The notes: generated by a model from the letters alone, not told the origin. Shown: positions 44,636-53,711, numbered from the stretch's first letter. The stretch: DNA of 64,000 bases from CAYLXX01 sp964484325 (GCA_964484325.1 CAZAEE010000001.1:62001-126000), one strand, 5' to 3'. A program made the numbers and translations.

Positions 44636-46321
44636 ATGAAATTTCTTAAGTTGTTGCCATTGTTGTTGTTAATTGTTGTGCCGTATGTGCATGCAGCTGA
44701 TTCTCCGCAACCGAATAATAAGTTTGGTATTCATTTAGCTCAACCAGATACAGATAATCTTGAAAAAGCAGCGGAACTTGTTAACTCAAACGGTGGCGAT
44801 TGGGGATATGTGACTCTTGTTATTCAGGAAAATGACCGTGATAAACAAAAGTGGCAAAGTGTTTTCAACCAACTTCGAAGAATTCATCTGATTCCAATTA
44901 TTCGCATTGCCACACAACCTGAGGAAGCTTCGTGGCGTCGACCAAATACCGAAGACATTGAAGGTTGGGTACATTTCTTAAACTCACTACGCTGGGTTGT
45001 TAAGGAGAGATATATTGTGCTTTTTAATGAGCCAAATCACGCCTCAGAGTGGGGAGGGACAGTTGATCCTTCAACTTATCAAAAAATTGCCTTAGATTTT
45101 GCAAAGAAGCTGAAAGCAGCCAATGACAATTTTTTCATTATGTTGGCCGGTTTCGATGCGTCTGCACCGGCATCGTATCCCACTTACCAAGATGAAGCTT
45201 CGTATTTATCTCAAGTATTTACACCAGATACGATTGCTGACTGGAATAAAGTATTATCTGGTTGGTCGTCGCACTCGTATCCGAACCCAGGTTTTGTCGG
45301 TTCTCCATATGGTGGAGGCAGGGGGAGTGTAAGAACATACCAGTGGGAACTTGATCTTTTGTCGGAATTAGGCGTAAAACAACTGCCAATATTCATCACC
45401 GAAACTGGTTGGGATGGCGTCAGTATTTCTCGAAATGCCGTCGCCGCCGATTTCAAAGCCGCTTACGCGAGCGTTTGGTTGCCTGATAACCAAGTGAAAG
45501 CAGTAACACCGTTTGTCCTTGATTATCAAACAGAGCCGTTTTTACGCTTTTCCTGGAAAATGGCCGGAAGCAGTGATTACTTTCCTCAGTACTACTCAGT
45601 ACAAGAAATGACAAAAACCAAAGGAAAACCGAAACTGCGTGAATCAGGTGCAATCTTGTATGACCCGCCTTTAGAACTAGTTGTTAATTCGCATTATCAG
45701 ATGAAAGTAGCGATTCAAAATACTGGTGACACTTTTTGGGACGATAAATATAACTACAGACTCGTTTTAAATGGTTTGCCACAGTCGACGTACTTTTTTT
45801 CAGATGTTACTGGTATTGAACCAGACGATACTCAAGAATTAGATCTGTTTATAAAAACAGATAGTAAGCCTGGTAAAAAATCAGCTGAAATTGCTCTTAT
45901 GAGAGATAATGATCAGGTATTAACGGGTCACTTATGGAACTTTCAAGTTGTACCATTGCCATCACTTGATTTTAATGTTTCGTTGTATCCGAGATTAAAG
46001 CATAAAGGGTATGATTTTGAGCTGCAAATATTTGACTCAAATGAAAGACTTGTTTACAAGAAAAAACAAGTCGCCGTAGAACATACAAAGGGTTCTGCCT
46101 CGGATATCCAAAATATTGTTTTAGGCAAACCATATAGAGTTGTAATTCTCAAGCCGTATTATTTACCCAGACAAACGATTATCACATTCCACAAAGGATC
46201 GAACCAAGCTGTTTTTAAACGAATGTATCCACTCGATTTTGATAAAGATGGGGCACTGCGTTTTCACGATATCTTAGCATTGATACAGCATCCAAATCTC
46301 ATTACACTTCTTTTTCCGTAG
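44636..46321 (+). CDS. Secreted clan-A glycoside hydrolase-like protein with dockerin-like tail
   Basis: The 561-residue product has a signal peptide (FLKLLPLLLLIVVPYVHA) and a TIM-barrel catalytic region. The clan-A acid/base and nucleophile are well placed: Glu132 in LFNEPNH and Glu256 in FITETGW. A beta-sandwich domain follows (~340-440). The last 35 residues contain DFDKDGALRFHDILAL, an EF-hand-like calcium loop similar to dockerin repeats. The substrate is unknown. The last 20 nt overlap the convergent epimerase gene. Confidence 0.72.
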   Translation: MKFLKLLPLLLLIVVPYVHAADSPQPNNKFGIHLAQPDTDNLEKAAELVNSNGGDWGYVTLVIQENDRDKQKWQSVFNQLRRIHLIPIIRIATQPEEASWRRPNTEDIEGWVHFLNSLRWVVKERYIVLFNEPNHASEWGGTVDPSTYQKIALDFAKKLKAANDNFFIMLAGFDASAPASYPTYQDEASYLSQVFTPDTIADWNKVLSGWSSHSYPNPGFVGSPYGGGRGSVRTYQWELDLLSELGVKQLPIFITETGWDGVSISRNAVAADFKAAYASVWLPDNQVKAVTPFVLDYQTEPFLRFSWKMAGSSDYFPQYYSVQEMTKTKGKPKLRESGAILYDPPLELVVNSHYQMKVAIQNTGDTFWDDKYNYRLVLNGLPQSTYFFSDVTGIEPDDTQELDLFIKTDSKPGKKSAEIALMRDNDQVLTGHLWNFQVVPLPSLDFNVSLYPRLKHKGYDFELQIFDSNERLVYKKKQVAVEHTKGSASDIQNIVLGKPYRVVILKPYYLPRQTIITFHKGSNQAVFKRMYPLDFDKDGALRFHDILALIQHPNLITLLFP

Positions 46322-47000
46322 AACTTTCCAATTCAATTGATTTCAAGTAGTTAATATGTTTCTGCAGATTATCGCCGGCATGACTTAAATAACTACCAAC
46401 ACAGACGTAGTCGGGTAAGTATTTTAGCATCAGGATAGTTTTCATAGTATCTTCGTTCACTCCACCGTCTATATAAATTTTAGACCTATAAAGAGAATCT
46501 CTCAATTCACTAACTTTATTTAACATTTCAGTTATCATAGACTGTGATTGCAGTCCAGATTGAACCGTCATTATCTGAATTGCTGATAAAAAATTTAGGT
46601 CTATATTATGAGCTAAATCCTTGACTTCATCCTTAACATCTAGAGCTAGTCCTATAGAAAATGGAAAATGTCTCACTATAGGATAAGTACCTTTTTTAAG
46701 TGTTTGAACGTGAAGAAATACATTTCGTATCTTTATATCGTCCGTGAGAGTTTCAAGTTGTGGTAAGACTCCTTCCCAATTTTCAGTCATTAAATCGAAG
46801 TCAAACGTACATTTTTTTATGCTTTCATTTATCCAAATAGTTCGTGAATCAATCAGCTCCTGTATCTGGAAGGTGCTTGATTCTGTAAATGTACTATCCT
46901 CAATGTCAATTGAGTAATAGTCAAAATATGGAGTTAAGCGATTGAGTTGATTTCTGAGGTCTGAAACAGTGTCTGTCAATATCGCAGGAACAAATTTCAT
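46302..47000 (-). CDS. Ribulose-phosphate 3-epimerase-like protein
   Basis: The 232-residue TIM-barrel protein has the family's late motifs: IQIMTVQSGLQSQSM (MTVxPGxxGQ), KIYIDGGVNEDTM and VCVGSYLSH. The N-terminal SIDIEDSTF replaces the usual HVDVMDG, and the first metal-ligand region is degenerate, so the enzyme may be divergent. TATAAT ends 6 nt before the ATG. Confidence 0.65.
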   Translation of the reverse strand: MKFVPAILTDTVSDLRNQLNRLTPYFDYYSIDIEDSTFTESSTFQIQELIDSRTIWINESIKKCTFDFDLMTENWEGVLPQLETLTDDIKIRNVFLHVQTLKKGTYPIVRHFPFSIGLALDVKDEVKDLAHNIDLNFLSAIQIMTVQSGLQSQSMITEMLNKVSELRDSLYRSKIYIDGGVNEDTMKTILMLKYLPDYVCVGSYLSHAGDNLQKHINYLKSIELESSTEKEV

Positions 47001-47102
47001 ACATCAATTATATACGTATATTATGAATTTTCACTAGCTTTTCAAGACGGTTGTTGCAGATAATCGACTGACTTGGGGCTCTGGATAAACTAAAATGCTT
47101 TC

Positions 47103-47297
47103 GTGAGTGACAATTTATCCTATTATCTCTTTTTTTCCTACTGCGAAGGTATCGGTCCGGTGATCTTTAAACACTTAATGACGAAGTATGGTAATGTGAA
47201 GGACTGTTATAACAATCTAGAAGATGAAATTATTTTTCTCTATTCCACTAAAATTACTCAGAAAATTATTAATTTTAAGCATGAGTTTGATCGTTGA
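47103..47297 (+). pseudogene. DprA N-terminal fragment
   Basis: The 64 residues match the N-terminal helical domain of DprA (YCEGIGPVIFKHLMTKYG ... KIINFKHEFDR). The Rossmann DNA-binding part is absent and no downstream continuation is visible in any frame before rpiB. TAAAAT lies 6 nt before the GTG start, so the fragment may still be expressed as a small protein. It is either a remnant or a stand-alone domain. Confidence 0.6.
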
Positions 47298-47345
47298 AAA
47301 GACTTCAGAAAGTAAATATTAGATAAAAGAATGATGATCAGATAA

Positions 47346-47783
47346 TTAACTATCCAATTTTTGAATTCGCCGACGATATTTATCTTCTATTTTGGCTTTT
47401 GTTGAGAGAAACATATCTATAAGAGTTTTAATTTTTTCAAATTCAACAAAGTCTGCTGGAAGAGCGAGCATATTGATGTCATCGTCTTCTTTCATAAGTT
47501 TCACTTGATTTGCTTCAAAGCCCAGTCCACAGCGTATACCATGCTGTCTGTTGGCTGCGATATCGACTCCAGCACCTGAGCCACATAAAACAATACCTAA
47601 GAAGTCTGTTGGGTTTTGCAGCACTGCCTGAGCGACTTTTTTGGAGTATTCGACATAGTCATCTTCTGGATTATGCTCAAAGCTGCCTAAGTCTTCAACA
47701 CGGATATTTTTCTCCTGAAGAAAATCAATAATCAGATTTTTTAACTCAAATCCTCGATGATCAGCACCGATGAAGATAGTCAT
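47346..47783 (-). CDS. rpiB: Ribose-5-phosphate isomerase B (RpiB/LacAB family)
   Basis: This enzyme interconverts ribose-5-P and ribulose-5-P. The 145-residue product has IFIGADHRGFELK at the N-terminus and LCGSGAGVDIAANR around the active-site loop. The catalytic Cys is in GIVLCGSG. I chose ATG 47783, since the longer frame runs back through the tatD start region. TATATT ends 6 nt before it. It is divergent from tatD with an 18-nt gap. Confidence 0.9.
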   Translation of the reverse strand: MTIFIGADHRGFELKNLIIDFLQEKNIRVEDLGSFEHNPEDDYVEYSKKVAQAVLQNPTDFLGIVLCGSGAGVDIAANRQHGIRCGLGFEANQVKLMKEDDDINMLALPADFVEFEKIKTLIDMFLSTKAKIEDKYRRRIQKLDS

Positions 47784-47801
47784 GAGTATAATATACCATA
47801 T

Positions 47802-48632
47802 ATGTTCGATACGCATTGCCACTTGAATTTTTCAAGGTTCAAAAAGAATGTTGTTGAGGTGGTTTCAAGAGCTCATAAGGTCGGTGTTAGTCATATTTTG
47901 GCTCCGGGAACTGATATTGCTACCTCACAAAAAGCCATTGAGATTGCTCATACGTTTGAAAACGTTTATGCAGCAGTAGGCATCCACCCTCATCATGTAT
48001 ATGAAATGCAACTAAACGATACCGCTGTTATTGATCATCATATCGCAGAGTTAGAGAAACTGATTTCCAATGAAAAGATTTGTGCAATTGGAGAAGTTGG
48101 TATGGATCGGCATGTTTATGAAAACACAAAATACGCTACATATAACGTCGATGAATCATTTATATCTTTGCAAAAAAAATTGCTTGAAAAGCAGATTTCA
48201 CTTGCCAAAAAATATAAAAAAAGCCTTATTCTTCATAATAGAGAAGCGAAACAGGATGTCCTGAAATTACTAGGTGATATCTGGGATGTTTTTCTTGAAG
48301 GTAGATCGGTCTTTCATTGCTGCGAACCAGATGAAGAATTGTTGCAATTTGCGAAGACTCACAAAATGTTTATTGGAGTAGACGGTGATCTTACTTATTG
48401 GAAAGAAAAACAGGAGTTTATAAAAAAAGTCCCACTAACGATGCTAGTTCTTGAGACTGATTCACCGTTTTTGCTCCCAGAACCGTTGCGGTCGCAAAAA
48501 CTCTATCCGAACGAACCAAAAAATATTCTATTAATCGCCGAAACTGTTGCTCAACTGAAAAGTATTTCATTAGAAGAAGTTAAAAAACAAACGTTTGAAA
48601 ATAGTTTACAACTATTTCATATTTCTTCCTGA
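47802..48632 (+). CDS. tatD: TatD-family deoxyribonuclease
   Basis: A metal-dependent amidohydrolase-fold nuclease. The 276-residue product has MFDTHCHLNF (first metal site), VGIHPHHVYE, IGEVGMD, LILHNREA and LVLETDSPFLLP. I chose ATG 47802 because the family begins with (M)xDTHCH. A TATAAT ends 9 nt upstream. Confidence 0.93.
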   Translation: MFDTHCHLNFSRFKKNVVEVVSRAHKVGVSHILAPGTDIATSQKAIEIAHTFENVYAAVGIHPHHVYEMQLNDTAVIDHHIAELEKLISNEKICAIGEVGMDRHVYENTKYATYNVDESFISLQKKLLEKQISLAKKYKKSLILHNREAKQDVLKLLGDIWDVFLEGRSVFHCCEPDEELLQFAKTHKMFIGVDGDLTYWKEKQEFIKKVPLTMLVLETDSPFLLPEPLRSQKLYPNEPKNILLIAETVAQLKSISLEEVKKQTFENSLQLFHISS

Positions 48633-48633
48633 C

Positions 48634-48662
48634 TTGACAAAAACATTTTAGAGGTATATACC
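48634..48662 (+). promoter_or_regulatory. Consensus promoter
   Basis: TTGACA (48634-48639), 17-nt spacer, TATACC (48657-48662), 8 nt before ATG 48671. Confidence 0.75.
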
Positions 48663-48670
48663 CATAGTAT

Positions 48671-48943
48671 ATGGCTAATCTTGACAGGGAGCAGGCATAT
48701 AGACCTGATGAATCAGTTATTCTTTGGCCGTTTATTCAAGCGTTATTTACAGAAAAACAGAAACTTGATACCGGGCCAGTCTGGCGAGCAACACAAGATT
48801 TTCCGATTAGATTAACACCGCAACATCCTGGAATCATTATGAACGGTAATGGTCCAGAACTGACTCCTGCAGTTGATGGTGAGTCAGTTATTCTTCAATA
48901 CAATCAACTTGTACTTGTTCCAGGAAAGCATCCTTATTTATAA
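48671..48943 (+). CDS. Unknown 90-residue protein
   Basis: A small soluble protein with several Pro/Gly-rich turns (RLTPQHPGIIMNGNGPELTP). No family is recognised. It has its own consensus promoter and is convergent with the small membrane-protein gene. Confidence 0.62.
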   Translation: MANLDREQAYRPDESVILWPFIQALFTEKQKLDTGPVWRATQDFPIRLTPQHPGIIMNGNGPELTPAVDGESVILQYNQLVLVPGKHPYL

Positions 48944-48945
48944 AA

Positions 48946-49140
48946 TTACCAAAAAACTAAGGATAAAATCATTGCTACTATAAACCCTGTTTCTAGTGAC
49001 TTGATAAACATTCCGACACCGGCGCCGATAGCAAAAATTGCGATCATCAAAAACAGATTAAACTGATTTTTTATGGCAACTGCAAAGTGAATTAACATGA
49101 TATAGATCGCAGACGCCAGTACATAAAGCATTATGTCCAT
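48946..49140 (-). CDS. Small membrane protein
   Basis: The 64 residues form two or three hydrophobic helices (MLYVLASAIYIMLIHFAVAI; LFLMIAIFAIGAGVGMFI; FIVAMILSLVFW). The start overlaps the glycosyltransferase end by 10 nt, so it is probably the last gene of that unit. The function is unknown. Confidence 0.65.
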   Translation of the reverse strand: MDIMLYVLASAIYIMLIHFAVAIKNQFNLFLMIAIFAIGAGVGMFIKSLETGFIVAMILSLVFW

Positions 49141-50129
49141 ACCGATGAAAATGCATTTTTAAATTTTTCAGATGTAAAAAACTCCCTGCGATGAGCGGCT
49201 TTTCTTCCAAATAATGTTCGAGTATTTTCGTTAAAATACAACTCGCCAATTTGATTGGCGATATCCGTGTAATTTTCGGGGTCAGCAAACAAAGCGCTAT
49301 CTAGGGCAGTTTCTTGTAAGACAGCGATTTTTGAAAGAACAGAAGGTGTCCCAAATTGAGCTGCTTCCAGATAAGAGAATCCAAATCCTTCATCCTGCGA
49401 GACTAAAATATTGCAGAGGGCATTCTTGTACAGTTGTACAAGAGCGTCATCAGTCGCAAAGCCATAAAAAATAAATCGCTTATCATCGTTTGTCATCCTC
49501 AAAAATTCTTTTAATTCTTTTTGCCAAGGGTGATCTAGAGAATCTTCAGTTTGAAAAACTCTTCCGACAAACATGCACGTAACATTTATTTCTTTGATTG
49601 CTCGGGCAATGTTTACAAGGTTTTTATTCCACGTGGCGTCACCCACGTACACGCAATATTTGTTTGGTAAATCAATTTTTGTAATCGTCTTTTCCATCAA
49701 AAATTTTTTACTTACTATTGGGTAAATAACTTGAATTTTTTCAGGATTAATCTCCAAAATTGATTCCAAGTTTTTTTTACTTGCGACAGAGTCAGTGATA
49801 AAGGAGTCATATTTTTTTAGCTGGTGCTTGTTTAAAAAAATATTGAGCTTTCCTCTTAGTCCGACAGGAAAATGTTGTGGATATTTCAAGGGAATAAGAT
49901 CATGAATAACTGCGATTTTTTTGACTGTTTTTGGCAGTGGCAAAGGGGATTGGAGAAAGTTTAAAAACGGATTGATAAAAACTGCATCTGAGGGAATTTC
50001 TTGTAAGTGAGAAGTGAATACCCAGTCATTTTCGAAGTTTTCTTTCAGTATCTGAAGATATCTTCCTATTCCTCGAACACGGCTCATCTCGTCACTGGCT
50101 GTTGGATCAAATACATAGACTTTGTTCAT
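49131..50129 (-). CDS. GT4-type glycosyltransferase
   Basis: The 332-residue GT-B fold protein has the donor-side motif SQDEGFGFSYLEAAQFGTPSVLS (E-x7-E), VYVGDATWNKN and a Gly-rich N-terminal RGIGRYL. It probably builds an envelope glycan; donor and acceptor are unknown. I start at the second in-frame ATG (50129), where TAAAAT ends 7 nt upstream. Confidence 0.82.
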   Translation of the reverse strand: MNKVYVFDPTASDEMSRVRGIGRYLQILKENFENDWVFTSHLQEIPSDAVFINPFLNFLQSPLPLPKTVKKIAVIHDLIPLKYPQHFPVGLRGKLNIFLNKHQLKKYDSFITDSVASKKNLESILEINPEKIQVIYPIVSKKFLMEKTITKIDLPNKYCVYVGDATWNKNLVNIARAIKEINVTCMFVGRVFQTEDSLDHPWQKELKEFLRMTNDDKRFIFYGFATDDALVQLYKNALCNILVSQDEGFGFSYLEAAQFGTPSVLSKIAVLQETALDSALFADPENYTDIANQIGELYFNENTRTLFGRKAAHRREFFTSEKFKNAFSSVWT

Positions 50130-50197
50130 ATGATTCATTTTAACATGTTGAAAAATAGACCAACGTAATATACAATCAATTACTTCGGGGCGAAATT

Positions 50198-51103
50198 ATG
50201 GAGACACGAGCTTTTTCGCCCGTCGATCTGCATTCTCAACTGTCAAGATCACCAGTAGATCAATTGCATAGGGGAATCCATCAATATGACGGGCTTATTA
50301 AATTGGATAGTATAATAGAAGGTATGAAATTCAACTTGGATATAGAACAGGTGCGTTCTTTTGTGATTGAAAATCGGTATCTGCCAAAAGACCAATTAGT
50401 AAGCCGCTGCGTCGATGGTCGTTATCCAAACGAGACAGAATTGGCTGCACTAGCGATACCTGGAGGCGATGCTGGTCAGTTGGCTGTCATTTATGCCGCA
50501 GCAAATCAGTACGGATTCATGGTCGATGAGCAGAAAGTACTTTACAGTTTGTTCGACGTTATCGGAGGGAAGGAAAAGTTTTCCTTCCATAGTGATGGCA
50601 AAAATGCTCAGGGTACACTTGGGGCTGGTTGTGGACACCTGAAACAAATGCAGATTGATCCGGAAGCGTATCAACTCACGAAAGAGCAAGTGGACAGGAT
50701 TTTAACTATTCAAATACCGTGTGCTGTTGGATACGGCGCTCGACAAACAGTTCTTGAAGGCGAACATGGCGAAGGCGCCGCGTTGCAGATACAAGGTAAA
50801 TATGGAGTTTATCCTCATTCCACAATAGAAACTGATTCAGGGAGGGAGCCAGTGCAGGTTTTCATTTACCATAAGACATTCGTCGATGAGCGTCATAAAA
50901 TTCTTGCCAAAAAATTAATCGAAGACAAAGCAGTTGAGTTGTATGATGAATTGGATGCAGATTACTTAGCACAGGTCTTGTCTGAGACCGCGGAGAGCCA
51001 TTTCTTTGAGACGTTGAAGAGGCTGGCGAAAGGGAAGCCGCTTTATAATATTAACTTTAAAGATGAGATGGATTTTACTGTTGAGGAGATGGGGGAGATC
51101 TAA
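50198..51103 (+). CDS. CDCA-type (cadmium carbonic anhydrase-like) protein
   Basis: The 301-residue product has CVDGR (Cys71), LAIPGGDAG (88-93), FSFHSDG (His131) and GAGCGHL (Cys145). The Cys...His...Cys order and the CxDGR / PGG / GCG motifs resemble the metal site of diatom cadmium carbonic anhydrase repeats, including the Asp-Arg pair after the first Cys. CO2 hydration is thus possible but unproven. It sits just upstream of a CYTH protein. GGGG-like SD upstream is weak. Confidence 0.5.
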   Translation: METRAFSPVDLHSQLSRSPVDQLHRGIHQYDGLIKLDSIIEGMKFNLDIEQVRSFVIENRYLPKDQLVSRCVDGRYPNETELAALAIPGGDAGQLAVIYAAANQYGFMVDEQKVLYSLFDVIGGKEKFSFHSDGKNAQGTLGAGCGHLKQMQIDPEAYQLTKEQVDRILTIQIPCAVGYGARQTVLEGEHGEGAALQIQGKYGVYPHSTIETDSGREPVQVFIYHKTFVDERHKILAKKLIEDKAVELYDELDADYLAQVLSETAESHFFETLKRLAKGKPLYNINFKDEMDFTVEEMGEI

Positions 51104-51123
51104 GTTGTTCAACTAATTTATTT

Positions 51124-51807
51124 ATGGCAAAAGGACAAACTTTCGAAGTAGAAATCAAAAGTCTTTTGGGGGACAAAAAGGCGGCTAAGAGTTTTTTAAA
51201 AAAAATGACTGCCCAAAAAAACTTTAAATCCCTTGGTAAACATAAGCAGCTAAATCACTATTTCGAGGAAGGAGATCCGAGGAAAATGCTTGTCAATATA
51301 GGCCAAATTCTGACTACGGAACAAAAAAAACAGTTTCAATATGTCATTAAACAAAGTGATAATTTATCAGTTAGAACTCGCTATGGTGACGGAAAAGTAA
51401 TCTTCGTTTTGAAAGGTGCCGCCGATGAAACCACAAGCGCTAATGGCACAGCGCGACACGAGTTTGAGGCTCAACTACAGGATATTTCCTTCGATGAGCT
51501 TGATAAGCTAATTCTGGATTCCGGCTATCATTATCAAGCCAAGTGGTCACGTGAACGCGAGGAGTATCGATATAAAGGTATGAATGTGACCATCGATAAA
51601 AACGCCGGCTATGGTTATCTGGCTGAGTTTGAAAAAGTAGTCAATGACGAAAATCTTCTCGAAAAAGTCAAAAGCGAAATTCGTAAAGAAATGAAATCTT
51701 TAGGTATTGAAGAATTGTCTCAGGATCGATTAGCTCGTATGTTTGACTTCTACAACAATAATTGGCAAGACTACTACGGGACAGAAAAAACTTTTGTAAT
51801 TGAATAG
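51124..51807 (+). CDS. CYTH-domain protein (adenylate cyclase class IV / triphosphatase fold)
   Basis: The 227-residue product begins with the ExExK signature (FEVEIKS, Glu8/Glu10/Lys12). It continues with alternating charged strands of a triphosphate tunnel: LSVRTRYGDGKVIFVLKG, WSREREEYRYKG and YLAEFEKVV. It acts on an organic or inorganic triphosphate. The 178-nt gap after it holds only weak signals. Confidence 0.82.
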   Translation: MAKGQTFEVEIKSLLGDKKAAKSFLKKMTAQKNFKSLGKHKQLNHYFEEGDPRKMLVNIGQILTTEQKKQFQYVIKQSDNLSVRTRYGDGKVIFVLKGAADETTSANGTARHEFEAQLQDISFDELDKLILDSGYHYQAKWSREREEYRYKGMNVTIDKNAGYGYLAEFEKVVNDENLLEKVKSEIRKEMKSLGIEELSQDRLARMFDFYNNNWQDYYGTEKTFVIE

Positions 51808-51985
51808 TTAACACTAAAAGGATATAGAGATGTTTGTGCTGGTCAACAATATCGTAATTGGTTTCGCTACGCTTCCCACATTGCAATAATCTTTTTTGAT
51901 CCATTCATAGCTGTTTTGACTACTTTTGACGTCTTGGTTTTTTATATAAAAGAGATTATCATGATGCTATATTCTTCTTTTTATT

Positions 51986-52969
51986 ATGGTAAAAAACGCA
52001 GTGCAAGATCATCCTGAATACCAGTATCTTAATCTCCTTAAAGATATCTGCGATCACGGGGCGAAAAATATTGATCGTGGCACAGGCGCAGTTTCACACA
52101 GCGTTTTTGGAAGACAGATTCGCTTCGATTTAGCAAAAGGATTTCCTTTACTCACCACAAAAAAAGTCTATTGGAAAGGAGTACTACACGAACTTTATTG
52201 GTTCATATCAGGGCAGTCAAATATAAAATACCTTATCGATAACAGCGTGCATATCTGGGATGATTATCCCTATAAATACTACAAAAACTTTACTGAAAAA
52301 AATGTTTTACCTACGATGAACAAAGAAGAATTTATTCAGATGATTGCTACGGATGAGCGTTTTGCTAAAAGATGGGGAGAAATGCCAAGAATTTATGGAG
52401 AACTATGGAGACGATGGCCGACACGATCTGGAAAAACAGTTGATCAATTGGGTTGGTTAATTGATGAGTTAATTGAAGATCCTTATGCTCATAATGCCAT
52501 CGTTAATTCTTGGAATCCCGAATATTTATATACGATGGCTACTCCTGAAGATACGTCATTTTTCCCCATTTGTCATAATATGTATCAGGTGAGCGTGAAA
52601 GATGGTAAAGTACATTTAAATCTTTATCAGCGAAGTGCTGATATGTTTCTTGGAGTCCCATTTAATATTGCAAGCTATTCGTTGCTAACAATTCTGCTTG
52701 CAAAAGTTTTAGGATATCAGCCGGGTGAATTTATACATACATTTGGCGATGCTCATATCTACGAAATCCATCTGGATCAGGTGAAGGAACAGTTATCGCG
52801 AGAACCAAAACCCTTTCCTACATTGCATATTGATCCTCAAGTCACTGATATTGATGATTTTTTGCCCAAACATGCCATACTTGAAAATTATGATCCTCTT
52901 CCACCTTTAAAAGGTGATCTCATCGTCGCAGGAGGCTACTATACAAAGCCTGCCAGAAAAAAGAGCTAA
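51986..52969 (+). CDS. thyA: Thymidylate synthase (ThyA) with unusual features
   Basis: ThyA makes dTMP from dUMP and methylene-THF. The 327-residue product keeps the catalytic Cys196 (FPICHNMY), Arg216 (YQRSADMFLG), the substrate-selecting Asn227 (PFNIASY) and GDAHIY. The segment that normally reads DxRRxIVSAWNP is DPYAHNAIVNSWNP, so the two arginines that reach the partner subunit's dUMP phosphate are replaced by His169-Asn170. About 25 extra residues (~95-130) precede RIYGELWRRW. folA lies downstream. Confidence 0.92.
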   Translation: MVKNAVQDHPEYQYLNLLKDICDHGAKNIDRGTGAVSHSVFGRQIRFDLAKGFPLLTTKKVYWKGVLHELYWFISGQSNIKYLIDNSVHIWDDYPYKYYKNFTEKNVLPTMNKEEFIQMIATDERFAKRWGEMPRIYGELWRRWPTRSGKTVDQLGWLIDELIEDPYAHNAIVNSWNPEYLYTMATPEDTSFFPICHNMYQVSVKDGKVHLNLYQRSADMFLGVPFNIASYSLLTILLAKVLGYQPGEFIHTFGDAHIYEIHLDQVKEQLSREPKPFPTLHIDPQVTDIDDFLPKHAILENYDPLPPLKGDLIVAGGYYTKPARKKS

Positions 52970-53063
52970 CTTTCCAGCATTAATTAGGACTATCTACTCA
53001 CAACATGGGTATACTAGTGCGTGAAACAGCTATGTTTTGTTATTTAGAGAGTATAATTAGAGT

Positions 53064-53159
53064 GTGAATATATATCTTTCTTATTCGAAAAACTTTGATT
53101 TCAAAAAAGACCTGTTGAACATAATTGCAACTGCACTTAATAATTTATCCAACAAATAA
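53064..53159 (+). CDS. Possible 31-residue ORF coupled to folA
   Basis: TATAAT (53052-53057) ends exactly 6 nt before GTG 53064. The frame (MNIYLSYSKNFDFKKDLLNI...) stops at a TAATG that overlaps the folA start by 1 nt. The N-terminus resembles nucleoside-deoxyribosyltransferase-like proteins, so it may be a truncated remnant. Its promoter probably serves folA. Confidence 0.5.
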   Translation: MNIYLSYSKNFDFKKDLLNIIATALNNLSNK

Positions 53160-53653
53160 TGAAACCAAGAATTAGTATTGTTGTTGCTGTCGGTGAAAAT
53201 CGGGAGATCGGGAAGGACAACAAACTGCCCTGGAATATACCAGAAGACCGAAAGCGATTCCAGGACATTACCATGGGGCATCCGGTGATTATGGGTCGCA
53301 AGACATTCGAGTCGATTTTAGGCTACATCAAAAAACCTCTTCCAGGGCGGACGAATATTGTTGTCACGAGAGATCTCCATTATCAGGTTGAAGGAGTAAT
53401 TACCGTTCACTCACTAGAAGAAGCGATTGAGGCAGCAAAAAAGTACGATAAAAACGAGATCTTTATAGGTGGTGGGGGAGAGTTGTACAAGCAAGCATTA
53501 CCTATAGTAGATCGTCTCTACTTAACAATTGTGAGAGGTACCTTTGAAGCCGATGCTTTTTTTCCTGATTACTCAGATTTTAAAAAAAACATTCACGAGG
53601 AATTGGGTATGACAGAAAACTATATATATACATATAAGATACTTGAAAAATGA
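53159..53653 (+). CDS. folA: Dihydrofolate reductase
   Basis: This enzyme reduces dihydrofolate to tetrahydrofolate, regenerating the ThyA cofactor. The 164-residue product has IVVAVGENREIGKDNKLPWN, the catalytic acid in NIPEDRKRF, MGRKTFESI and IFIGGGGELYKQAL. It has no SD and overlaps the preceding mini-ORF stop (TAATG), so translation is likely coupled. Confidence 0.95.
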   Translation: MKPRISIVVAVGENREIGKDNKLPWNIPEDRKRFQDITMGHPVIMGRKTFESILGYIKKPLPGRTNIVVTRDLHYQVEGVITVHSLEEAIEAAKKYDKNEIFIGGGGELYKQALPIVDRLYLTIVRGTFEADAFFPDYSDFKKNIHEELGMTENYIYTYKILEK

Positions 53654-53682
53654 GTTGATCCACAGCTTATAGCAATTAGTGG

Positions 53683-53711
53683 TTGACAGATTTGTAAAGT
53701 ACTACTACTAT
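53683..53711 (+). promoter_or_regulatory. Consensus promoter
   Basis: TTGACA (53683-53688), 17-nt spacer, TACTAT (53706-53711), 8 nt before ATG 53720. Confidence 0.78.

Noticed and set aside
51830..51889. 19-residue ORF with AAAGGA upstream (MFVLVNNIVIGFATLPTLQ)
   Set aside because: Too short, in a degraded-looking gap, and no other support; chance cannot be excluded.
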